Source of the DNA: Lentzea flava
GTDB lineage: Bacteria; Actinomycetota; Actinomycetes; Mycobacteriales; Pseudonocardiaceae
DNA length: 52,093 nucleotides
NCBI RefSeq assembly: GCF_014648475.1
Contig: NZ_BMRE01000053.1
Span: forward strand, 1 to 52,093
Direction of reading: 5' to 3'
Under the pieces are notes generated by a model, which was not told the DNA's origin, searched no databases, and saw only the letters and a program-made list of their open reading frames with translations. This document shows positions 24,185 through 31,451 of this stretch, in pieces. A program made the position numbers and the translations under genes. Each line of letters opens with the position of its first letter. Position 1 is the first letter of the stretch.

Positions 24185-25522
24185 ATGCGCAAGCACACCC
24201 GTGCTGCCTTGCTCTGTGTCGCCGCAGGAATGGCTACAGCGCTGACCCTCACCGCATGTGCGGCGGGCAAGGGTGGCGGCGCCAGTTCCGACGCCGCAGC
24301 TGCTCCTGGCAAGGACGACAAGCTGACCCTCACGGTCTGGAGCAACTACTCCGACCGCGAGTACGAAGAGGTCACCAAGGCTCTCAAGACGTTCAACAAG
24401 AAGTTCCCGAACATCGAGATCAAGCACGAGGGCTCGCAGGACGACGACAAGATCACCGCGGGCATCCGGTCGGGCAACACGCCTGACGTCGCGCTGTCGT
24501 TCACCACCGACAACATCGGCCAGTTCTGCTCCTCCGGCGCGTTCCAGCCGCTGAAGGCCTACATCGAGCGCGACAAGGTCGACCTCAACCAGATCTCGCC
24601 CGCGGTCCGCGAGTACACCGAGTACAAGGGCAACCGCTGCGCGATGCCCATGCTCACCGACGTCTACGCCATGTACTACAACAAGGACATGATGTCGGCG
24701 GCCGGCGTCACGGCCCCGCCGAAGACGCTGGACGAGCTGTTCGAAGCCGCGAAGAAGCTGACCAAGAAGGCGCCGAACGGCGACATCGAGGTCGCGGGTT
24801 ACCTGCCCACGATGGGCTTCTACGCCAACCGCCCGACCATCCTGGCTCCGTCGTTCGGCGCCGAGTGGGAGAAGGACGGCAAGTCGGCGCTCGCCTCCTC
24901 GCCCGGCTTCACCGAGATGATGACGTTCCAGAAGAAGCTCGTGGACTTCTACGGCTTCGACGCGCTGGAGCGCTTCCGCGCCGGTCTGGGCCAGGAGTAC
25001 TCGGCTGACCACGCGTTCCACCAGGGCAAGATCGCGATCATGATGGACGGCGAGTACCGCACCGCCTTCCTCAAGGCGCAGGCGCCGCAGATCAAGTTCG
25101 GCACGGCTCCGTTCCCGACCTGGAAGCCCGCCGACTACGGCACCGCGTTCACCACCGGCACGATCATGGGAATTCCCAAGGGCGCCAAGAACCCCGGTGC
25201 CGCGTGGGAGCTGATCAAGCACCTGTCGTTCGACACCGACACGATCGTCGACCTGTCCAACGCCATCAAGAACGTGCCGAGCACCAAGGCCGCGATGGAG
25301 AGCCCGAAGCTCGAGGTGGACGAGCAGTTCAAGACGTTCATCGACCTCGCAAAGAGCGACAAGCTCAAGGGCAACCCGGTCACCCCGATCGGTGACGCGC
25401 ACATCAAGGCGGTCACGGACTTCGCGGTGTCGTACACCTCCGGCAAGGTTCCGGACCTGGCCGCCGGTCTGAAGGAAGTCGACAAGAACATCGACGACCA
25501 GATCGCCAAGAGCGGCAAGTAG
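24185..25522 (+). CDS. Extracellular sugar-binding lipoprotein of an ABC importer (CUT1 type)
   Basis: 445 aa from the ATG at 24185, which has AAGGAG 5 nt upstream (GTG 24179 is less likely). Lipoprotein signal with lipobox LTAC, then a SBP_bac_1 body (LTLTVWSNYSDREYEEVTKAL, AMPMLTDVYAMYYNKDMM, GKIAIMMDGEYRTAF). It captures an oligosaccharide, probably a beta-linked disaccharide given the GH4 enzyme, and passes it to the two downstream permeases. No ATPase is encoded here, so a shared MsiK-type ATPase elsewhere is expected, as is usual in actinomycetes. Confidence 0.92.
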   Translation: MRKHTRAALLCVAAGMATALTLTACAAGKGGGASSDAAAAPGKDDKLTLTVWSNYSDREYEEVTKALKTFNKKFPNIEIKHEGSQDDDKITAGIRSGNTPDVALSFTTDNIGQFCSSGAFQPLKAYIERDKVDLNQISPAVREYTEYKGNRCAMPMLTDVYAMYYNKDMMSAAGVTAPPKTLDELFEAAKKLTKKAPNGDIEVAGYLPTMGFYANRPTILAPSFGAEWEKDGKSALASSPGFTEMMTFQKKLVDFYGFDALERFRAGLGQEYSADHAFHQGKIAIMMDGEYRTAFLKAQAPQIKFGTAPFPTWKPADYGTAFTTGTIMGIPKGAKNPGAAWELIKHLSFDTDTIVDLSNAIKNVPSTKAAMESPKLEVDEQFKTFIDLAKSDKLKGNPVTPIGDAHIKAVTDFAVSYTSGKVPDLAAGLKEVDKNIDDQIAKSGK

Positions 25523-25533
25523 GGATTCGCACG

Positions 25534-26508
25534 ATGACCGCCACGCTCGGCGCCCGTCCCGCCCCCGGCAGGGGGCGGGCACGTGCCCGCCACCGTCTCA
25601 CCGTGCTCGGGTTCATGGCCCCGGCCATCATCGGCTTCGTCCTGTTCTTCGGCTACCCGCTGGTCGCCACGGTCGTCTTCTCGTTCACGAAGTACGACCT
25701 GATCAACGCGCCGGAGTTCAACGGCCTCGACAACTACGCGTACATGTTCAAGGATCCCTTGCTGACCAAGGCGATCGCGAACACGCTGTGGTTCGTCGTG
25801 GTGCTCACGATCGCACGCACGGTGTTCGCGCTGGGCGTGGCATCGGTCATCGCTCGTCTGAAGTCGGGCGTGGGGTTGATCCGCACGCTCTGCTACCTGC
25901 CCTCGCTGGCGCCGCCGGTGGCCGCGACACTCGTGTTCTTCATGGTGTTGCGCCCCAACGGCGGCCCGGTGGACAACCTGCTCGGCGTCTTCGGGATCGA
26001 CTCGCCGCTGTGGTTCTCGGACCCGGCGTGGGCCAAGCCCGGCATCACCGCGATCATGCTGTGGATCTCCGGCGACCTGATGATCATCATCCTGGCGGCG
26101 ATCCTCGACGTGCCGCAGGAGCAGTACGAGGCCGCCGAGCTCGACGGCGCGGGCCCGATCCGGCGCTGGTGGCACGTCACGCTGCCGACGATCTCCCCGG
26201 TGCTGCTCTTCGGCATCGTGAACTCGGTGATCCTCGCGTTGCAGCTCTTCACGCAGGCGGTCGTCGCGGGGTCGGCCGGCTCGGGCGCCGCGGACGCGAC
26301 GGGATCGACCAAATATCTCGGCTTCCCGGACAACTCCACGCTGACGTTCCCGGTTTACCTGTACACGCAAGGCTTCCGCTACTTCGACATGGGCTACGCG
26401 GCCGCGATGGCCACGGTCCTGTTCGTCATCTCGTTCGCCGTGACCATCGTGCTGGTGCAGCGGATGCGCAAGAACTCCACCGCCGAGGAAGGAGGTCCGG
26501 GAGCATGA
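25534..26508 (+). CDS. Carbohydrate ABC transporter permease 1 (MalF type)
   Basis: 324 aa, six predicted membrane helices starting near residue 24 (LTVLGFMAPAIIGFVLFFGYPL). The EAA loop that contacts the ATPase is EAAELDGAGPIRRWWHVTLP. It overlaps permease 2 by ATGA. Both permease genes begin with the same 14 nt (ATGACCGCCACGCT). Confidence 0.93.
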   Translation: MTATLGARPAPGRGRARARHRLTVLGFMAPAIIGFVLFFGYPLVATVVFSFTKYDLINAPEFNGLDNYAYMFKDPLLTKAIANTLWFVVVLTIARTVFALGVASVIARLKSGVGLIRTLCYLPSLAPPVAATLVFFMVLRPNGGPVDNLLGVFGIDSPLWFSDPAWAKPGITAIMLWISGDLMIIILAAILDVPQEQYEAAELDGAGPIRRWWHVTLPTISPVLLFGIVNSVILALQLFTQAVVAGSAGSGAADATGSTKYLGFPDNSTLTFPVYLYTQGFRYFDMGYAAAMATVLFVISFAVTIVLVQRMRKNSTAEEGGPGA

Positions 26509-27398
26509 CCGCCACGCTGACCAAACCACCGGTCGACGTCACCGCGGACCCGGAGCAGCCGGCACGCAAGCGCGATGTCGGCGGTTTCCTGAACTGGGTC
26601 GCCACGCACGCGATCGGCCTCGCGCTCGGCCTGATGTTCGCCACGCCGGTGGTGTTCGTCTTCCTCACCGCGGTGATGTCCGACGACCAGGCGTTCACCG
26701 CGGACCTGTGGCCGCGCGAGTGGCACTGGGAGAACTTCGTCGAGGTCTTCGACAAGGCCCCGCTGCTGCAGTATCTCGTCAACAGCCTCACGTACTCGCT
26801 GCTCGCGACCGCGGGCATGCTGATCTCGTCGATCCCCGCGGCCTACGCGCTCGCGAAGCTCCAGTGGCGCGGCCGGAACCTGGCCTTCCTGCTCGTCATC
26901 GGCGCGATGATGCTGCCACCGCAGGTCGTGGCCGTGCCGCTGTACGACACGTGGTCCTCGCTCGGCCTGACGGGCACGCTGTGGCCGTTGATCGTGCCGT
27001 ACTTCCTGTTCGACGCGTTCAGCATCTTCCTGCTGCGCCAGTTCATGCTCACCATCCCTCAGTCCTATGTGGACGCGGCAAGGGTGGACGGCTGCTCGGA
27101 GTTCCAGGCGCTGGTCCGGATCATCGTGCCGATGGCGAAGCCCGGCATCGCGGCCACCGCGCTGTTCTGCTTCCTCTTCACCTGGAACGACTACTTCGGC
27201 CCGTTGCTCTACACCGGCGAGGTGAAGGACCAGTGGACGTTGTCGCTGGCCCTGGCGACGTTCAAGGGCATGCACATCGTCCAGTGGAACTCGTCGATGG
27301 CGGTGACGTTCCTGACGATGATCCCGGCCGTCGTCCTATTCGTCTTCGCCCAGAAGTCGTTCGTCAAGGGAATCACGTTCACGGGAGTCAAGGGATGA
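26505..27398 (+). CDS. Carbohydrate ABC transporter permease 2 (MalG type)
   Basis: 297 aa from the ATG at 26505, with GGAGG about 8 nt upstream. Six membrane helices; the EAA loop is DAARVDGCSEFQALVRIIVP. It pairs with permease 1. The stop overlaps the GH4 start (ATGA). A longer frame running in from 25788 is a shadow of permease 1. Confidence 0.93.
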   Translation: MTATLTKPPVDVTADPEQPARKRDVGGFLNWVATHAIGLALGLMFATPVVFVFLTAVMSDDQAFTADLWPREWHWENFVEVFDKAPLLQYLVNSLTYSLLATAGMLISSIPAAYALAKLQWRGRNLAFLLVIGAMMLPPQVVAVPLYDTWSSLGLTGTLWPLIVPYFLFDAFSIFLLRQFMLTIPQSYVDAARVDGCSEFQALVRIIVPMAKPGIAATALFCFLFTWNDYFGPLLYTGEVKDQWTLSLALATFKGMHIVQWNSSMAVTFLTMIPAVVLFVFAQKSFVKGITFTGVKG

Positions 27399-28663
27399 AA
27401 CTCACCGTCGTCGGTGGCGGGTCCACCTACACACCTGAGCTGATCGACGGCATCGCCGGCCGTCGCACCAGCCTGGCGGTGGACGAGATCGTCCTCGTCG
27501 ACCCGGACGAGCACCGCCTGTCGATCGTCGGCCCGTTCAGCCAGCGCCTGCTGGAGCACGCGGGTCACCCGGCGAAGGTGCGCACCACCACGTCGCTCGA
27601 AGAAGGCGCCGAGGGCGCGTCCGCGGTACTGCTGCAGCTGCGCGTCGGCGGCCAGGCCGCGCGTGCTTCGGACGAGACGTTCCCGCTGACCTGCGGGTGC
27701 GTCGGCCAGGAGACCACCGGCGCGGGAGGCCTCGCCAAGGCCCTGCGGACCGTGCCGGTGGTCCTGGACATCGCGGACAGGGTGCGTCGCATCGCCGGGC
27801 CCGACACGTGGATCGTGAACTTCACGAACCCGGTCGGCATCGTGACGCGGGCGCTGCTGCAGCACGGGCACAAGGCGATCGGCCTGTGCAACGTGGCGAT
27901 CACGTTCCAGCGCTGGACCTCCGGCCTGCTCGGCGTCGACCCGTCCACAGTGGAGCTGGAGCACGTCGGCCTGAACCACCTCACGTGGGAGCGCGGCGTC
28001 TACGTCGACGGCGTGGACCGGCTGCCGGAGCTGCTGTTCGACCACGTCGAGGGGCTCGCCGAGCACATCGGCATCGACGGCGCGTTGATGCGGCGCCTGA
28101 ACATGGTTCCGTCGTACTACCTGAACTACTTCTACAACCACGACGCCGTCGTGAAGAAGCAGCAGACCGAGCCGCCGCGCGCCGAAGTCGTGGCAGCGGT
28201 GGAGAAGGAGCTGCTCGACATCTACGGCGACCTGTCGGTCGTGACGAAGCCGGAACAGCTCTCGCAGCGCGGCGGCGCCTACTACTCCGAGGCGGCCGTG
28301 CAGCTGGTGCACGCCCTGACGGGCGGCGACGAGGCCGAAAAGCACGTGGTGAACGTGCAGAACAACGGCACGCTGCCGTTCCTGCCGGACGACGCCGTGA
28401 TCGAAGTCACGTCCACTGTGGATTCTTCTGGTGGCGTGCCGCTGCCGGTCCGCCCCGTGGAGCCCTCCATCTCCGGCCTGATCTCGCACGTGACCGCGTA
28501 CGAGTACCTGGCACTGGAGGCGGCGCTCCACGGCGGTCGCGACCGCGTGGCGAACGCGCTGCTCGCCCACCCGCTGATCGGCCAGCACGCCATCGCGGAC
28601 CAGCTGGCCGACGAGCTGATCGCGCAGAACCGCGATCTGCTGCCGTGGGTGAAGGGAGCCTGA
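27395..28663 (+). CDS. Glycoside hydrolase family 4, probable 6-phospho-beta-glycosidase
   Basis: 422 aa. The NAD-binding N-terminus is VVGGGSTYTPELI; the catalytic metal ligands C165 (LCNVA) and H195 (GLNHLTW) and the GQETTGAGG loop are present. GH4 enzymes use NAD and Mn to cleave glycosides by oxidation-elimination; this subgroup acts on 6-phospho-beta-glucosides. The importer is ABC-type, not PTS, so the phosphate must be added inside the cell, presumably by the kinase encoded next. It starts at ATG 27395, overlapping permease 2 by 4 nt. Confidence 0.9.
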   Translation: MKLTVVGGGSTYTPELIDGIAGRRTSLAVDEIVLVDPDEHRLSIVGPFSQRLLEHAGHPAKVRTTTSLEEGAEGASAVLLQLRVGGQAARASDETFPLTCGCVGQETTGAGGLAKALRTVPVVLDIADRVRRIAGPDTWIVNFTNPVGIVTRALLQHGHKAIGLCNVAITFQRWTSGLLGVDPSTVELEHVGLNHLTWERGVYVDGVDRLPELLFDHVEGLAEHIGIDGALMRRLNMVPSYYLNYFYNHDAVVKKQQTEPPRAEVVAAVEKELLDIYGDLSVVTKPEQLSQRGGAYYSEAAVQLVHALTGGDEAEKHVVNVQNNGTLPFLPDDAVIEVTSTVDSSGGVPLPVRPVEPSISGLISHVTAYEYLALEAALHGGRDRVANALLAHPLIGQHAIADQLADELIAQNRDLLPWVKGA

Positions 28664-28668
28664 AACCG

Positions 28669-29688
28669 ATGACCGACCGGGTGCTCGCCATCGACGGCGG
28701 GAACAGCAAGACCGCTGTGCTGCTGGTCGATGCGGACGGCAAGGTGCTCGCGCAGGTGCGCGGGCCCGGCGCCCCGCCGCAGACCGTGGGCATGAAGCGC
28801 GGACTCGACGTGTTCGAGGGACTGGCACGCGAGGCCGCAGCTCAGGCGGGACTGTCCCCCGACGAGCCGATCGCCGCACACACGGCCGCCTTCCTCGCCG
28901 GGGCCGACCTGCCCCGCGAGGAGGAGGACCTGACGCGCGCGATCTCCGAGCGAGGCTGGTCCACGACGACGTTCGTCGGCAACGACACGTTCGCCCTGCT
29001 GCGCGCGGGCACCACGTCCGGCGTCGGTGTCGCCGTGGTGTGCGGCGCCGGCATCAACGCCGTCGGCGTGGCCCACGACGGCCGCACCCACCGCTTCCCC
29101 GCCCTGGGCGCCATCTCCGGCGACTGGGGCGGCGGCGGCCAGCTCGGCAACGACGCACTGTGGCACGCGGTCCGCGCGGAGGACGGTCGCGGCAAGCCCA
29201 CCGAGCTGCTGCCCGCCCTGCTGGAGCACTACGGCGAGAAGTCCATCCTCACGGTGGTCGAGAAGATCCACTTCGAGGAGATCGCACTCGACCCGCACGC
29301 GCTGTGCCCCCTGGTCTTCGAGGTCGCCGCCCGCGGCGATGCCGTCGCGCTGGCCCAGGTCGACCGCCTGGTCGAGGAGATCGTGCTGCTCTCCACCGTC
29401 TCCATGCGCAAGCTCGACCTGTTGGACGAGCCGGTGGACGTGATCCTCGGCGGCGGCGTCCTGACCAACACGGGCGAGGTGGTGGTGGGCCCTGTCCGCG
29501 AGAAGGTGCTCGAGGCCGCCCCGCTCGCCCAGGTCCGAGTCGTCGACGTGCCCCCGGTGGTGGGCGCCGCGCTGGCCGGACTCGACTTCATCGGTGCCTC
29601 GCCGGGCGCGGAGCTGAGGCTGCGCTCGGCCTACGACGATCACCAGCCCGCCGCGGCGTCCCCGCTGGACGTGGCGGCGAGCGGGTGA
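28669..29688 (+). CDS. BadF/BadG-family sugar kinase of the GH4 operon
   Basis: 339 aa from the ATG at 28669, 5 nt after the GH4 stop. Actin-like ATPase: phosphate-1 AIDGGNSKTAVLLVD, phosphate-2 VVCGAGINAVG, and an adenosine motif ILGGGVLTN. Relatives are annotated as GlcNAc kinases. The operon position suggests that it phosphorylates the imported disaccharide, or the released sugar, so that the GH4 enzyme has a 6-phospho substrate. Klebsiella does the same job with an unrelated ROK-type kinase (BglK). The hairpin array and terminator follow. Confidence 0.82.
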   Translation: MTDRVLAIDGGNSKTAVLLVDADGKVLAQVRGPGAPPQTVGMKRGLDVFEGLAREAAAQAGLSPDEPIAAHTAAFLAGADLPREEEDLTRAISERGWSTTTFVGNDTFALLRAGTTSGVGVAVVCGAGINAVGVAHDGRTHRFPALGAISGDWGGGGQLGNDALWHAVRAEDGRGKPTELLPALLEHYGEKSILTVVEKIHFEEIALDPHALCPLVFEVAARGDAVALAQVDRLVEEIVLLSTVSMRKLDLLDEPVDVILGGGVLTNTGEVVVGPVREKVLEAAPLAQVRVVDVPPVVGAALAGLDFIGASPGAELRLRSAYDDHQPAAASPLDVAASG

Positions 29689-29698
29689 GGTGAAGACC

Positions 29699-29846
29699 CC
29701 GTCTCAGGGGGTAGATCGGCGGCGGCGCCCCCTGAGACGGTCCCAACCCCACTGCTCGGGGCAGATCGGCGGCGGCGTCCCGGGCAGTGGTCCCAACCCC
29801 TTTCCGAGGGGGAGCTGATCGGCGGCGGCGCTCCCCCTCGGAAAGG
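29699..29846 (+). ncRNA. Array of three tandem hairpins with a constant 16-nt loop (3' UTR)
   Basis: Three stem-loops start exactly every 50 nt (29699, 29749, 29799). Stems are unrelated in sequence: CCGTCTCAGGGGG (29699-29711) with 29728-29740; CCACTGCTCGGGG (29749-29761) with 29778-29790; CCTTTCCGAGGGGGAG (29799-29814) with 29831-29846. Loops are always 16 nt and end GATCGGCGGCGGCG. Each hairpin is followed by TCCCAAC. The second stem keeps full pairing only through two G-U pairs of the plus-strand RNA, so the plus-strand transcript is the likely functional form. It lies in the 3' UTR of the ROK-to-kinase operon. Function unknown. Confidence 0.75.
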
Positions 29847-29855
29847 TCCCAACGG

Positions 29856-29900
29856 CCCCCGCAGCGACGTCACGCGCCGACGTCGCTGCGGGGGTTTTCC
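29856..29900 (+). terminator. Intrinsic terminator of the ABC/GH4/kinase operon
   Basis: A 16-bp perfect stem, CCCCCGCAGCGACGTC (29856-29871) with 29879-29894, a 7-nt loop, then TTTTCC. It is the only hairpin of the four in this gap with a U-tract. Its left half overlaps the 3' end of the convergent minus-strand gene (stop at 29870). Confidence 0.85.
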
Positions 29901-30346
29901 GTTGGGGCGGAAGACGAGCTCTGCAGAGGCTCGGACGAGATCGCCGGCAGCGACACCGACGGCACCACGGTCGTCACCACCACGCTCGACCGCGGCTCGG
30001 CGGCCTCCGGCGTGACGACCGGATTGGAATGCGGCGGCGGGGTCACCACCGGCCGGGCGGAGGACGGCCGCGAGGGCGCCACCTTCACCGCCGACGGCAC
30101 CGGCGTGAACTCCATGGGCGGCTGATCCCCGCCGAGCTGAGCCACCTCGGGCTCCTCGGCGCCGCCACCACCCGAGGGCCCTGGCCCCGGCACGACACCG
30201 GTGGACATCGCCAGCCCCGCGAGCACGCCGACTGTGACAAGCGCTACACCCACCGAAAGGGAAGGAAGCGGCAAACCAGAACGCACGCGCCAGAAGGTAG
30301 CGACCGAATGAGACGAATCCCCCGGATCTCCTCGGATCCACCTCAA
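29870..30346 (-). CDS. Single-pass membrane protein with Pro/Ser/Thr-rich tail
   Basis: About 158 aa. A short basic N-terminus is followed by one hydrophobic helix (LSVGVALVTVGVLAGLAM, about residues 31-48) and then a low-complexity tail rich in Pro, Ser, Thr and Val (GPGPSGGGGAEEPE, PPPHSNPVVTPEAAEP). It is probably anchored with the tail outside the cell. The start is uncertain: TTG at 30346 gives the full frame with only a weak ribosome site, and GTG at 30283 would begin just before the helix. No family recognised; strong codon bias in this frame supports a real gene. Confidence 0.55.
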   Translation of the reverse strand: MRWIRGDPGDSSHSVATFWRVRSGLPLPSLSVGVALVTVGVLAGLAMSTGVVPGPGPSGGGGAEEPEVAQLGGDQPPMEFTPVPSAVKVAPSRPSSARPVVTPPPHSNPVVTPEAAEPRSSVVVTTVVPSVSLPAISSEPLQSSSSAPTENPRSDVGA

Positions 30347-30520
30347 GCTTCGCTCGATCGAGTGGTAAAAGAATCGTCACCCAGAGCGAACGAAACTTAC
30401 GATGCCGTAACCGACGGTGGCGTAACCAGCGGTTGGTTGTGCATGCTAACCAGTCGCCTGCGATCGGGAGCCGCGGGCGGGGCAGGTCAGGCAGGAGTCG
30501 CGTTAGGTGAGGGGGATGTT
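30347..30520. promoter_or_regulatory. Divergent gap with inverted repeats
   Basis: 174 nt between the Pro-rich protein gene and the SGNH hydrolase gene. It contains TTACG-ATGC-CGTAA (30397-30410) and a run of AACC/GGTT elements (GTAACCAGCGGTTGGTT, 30432-30448, then TAACCAG). These may be operators for either gene. No coding sequence is evident. Confidence 0.35.
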
Positions 30521-31309
30521 GTGCTGCTGCGATGGAACAGTCTCGTGTCCCTGGGGGACAGCTTCACCGAGGGCATGGACGATCCAGGCCCGGGAGACAC
30601 CTACGTCGGGTGGGCCGACCGGCTGGCGGGGATGATCGCCGCGAAGGCGCCTGAGTTCAGGTACGCCAACTTCGCGATCAGAGGCAAGATGCTGCAGGAG
30701 ATCGTCGACGAGCAGGTGCCGCTCGCGATCTCGCTCAAACCGGATCTGGTGACGTTCTGCGGGGGCGGAAACGACATCCTGGTCCCGAACAGCGATCCGG
30801 ACGCGCTGGCCGAGGTCTACGAGGTGGCGGTGGCGGACCTCCGGTCGGCCGGGTGCGACGTCGTGATCTTCACCGGCTTCGACACGCGCGCCACGCCGTT
30901 GCTGCGCAGCATCCGCGGCAAGGTCGCGATCTACAACTCGCACCTGTGGTCGATCGCCGAGCGGTACCACTGCCGGATGGTCGATCTCTGGTCGATGCAC
31001 GTGCTGCACGACCGGCGCGCGTGGAGCGAGGACAGGCTGCACCTGTCGCCAGAGGGGCATCAGCGGGTCGCGCTCAAGACGGCGGAAGTGCTGGGGCTGA
31101 CGGACGACCACTCGTGGAACGAGCCGTGGCCCGCGCTTGAGCAGACGGACTGGGTGACGCAGCGGAAGGCCGATCTGAAGTGGGCCCGCGAGCACGTGGT
31201 GCCGTGGATCGGCAGGCAGCTGCGGGGCGAGTCGATGGGTGACGGCCTGGCGCCGAAGCGGCCGGAGCTGCTGCCCGTCGCCAGGGCCACCGGCGAGAAC
31301 TTCCAGTGA
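30521..31309 (+). CDS. SGNH/GDSL-family hydrolase (esterase/lipase type)
   Basis: 262 aa from the GTG at 30521, with GAGGGGG 5 nt upstream. Family blocks: I, LGDSFTEG with the nucleophile S14; III, GGGNDIL; V, EDRLHLSPEGH with the catalytic Asp and His. No signal peptide, so probably intracellular. Substrate unknown; such actinomycete proteins are annotated as lysophospholipase-like or carbohydrate esterases. It is followed by a strong terminator hairpin. Confidence 0.88.
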   Translation: MLLRWNSLVSLGDSFTEGMDDPGPGDTYVGWADRLAGMIAAKAPEFRYANFAIRGKMLQEIVDEQVPLAISLKPDLVTFCGGGNDILVPNSDPDALAEVYEVAVADLRSAGCDVVIFTGFDTRATPLLRSIRGKVAIYNSHLWSIAERYHCRMVDLWSMHVLHDRRAWSEDRLHLSPEGHQRVALKTAEVLGLTDDHSWNEPWPALEQTDWVTQRKADLKWAREHVVPWIGRQLRGESMGDGLAPKRPELLPVARATGENFQ

Positions 31310-31316
31310 CGAAAGC

Positions 31317-31354
31317 GGCCCGACCGGCACTCTCCCCCGAATGCCGGTCGGGCC
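31317..31354. terminator. Bidirectional terminator hairpin
   Basis: A 13-bp perfect stem, GGCCCGACCGGCA / TGCCGGTCGGGCC, with a 12-nt loop, lies 7 nt after the SGNH hydrolase stop, followed by TTCTCG. It sits between convergent genes (the AfsR gene ends at 31452) and could serve both. Confidence 0.75.
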
Positions 31355-31451
31355 TTCTCGTCGCAGGCGCCTTACCCCCTCGGTAATCCCCCACTCGGCG
31401 GCCTGCACCTCCCACATTCCCATGTTTTGGGACCAGACGACTAAACGGTGG

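Noticed and set aside
29699..29846. CRISPR array or integron attC interpretation of the 50-nt repeats
   Set aside because: The repeated parts are loops and short linkers while the variable parts are self-complementary; CRISPR spacers are not palindromic, and attC sites have other conserved boxes. No cas or integrase gene is near.
29640..30380. Minus-strand frame of 246 codons across the hairpin array
   Set aside because: It exists only because the GC-rich hair-pins lack stops; repeats such as GGAAAD come from the constant loop, and the real minus-strand gene ends at 29870 in another frame.
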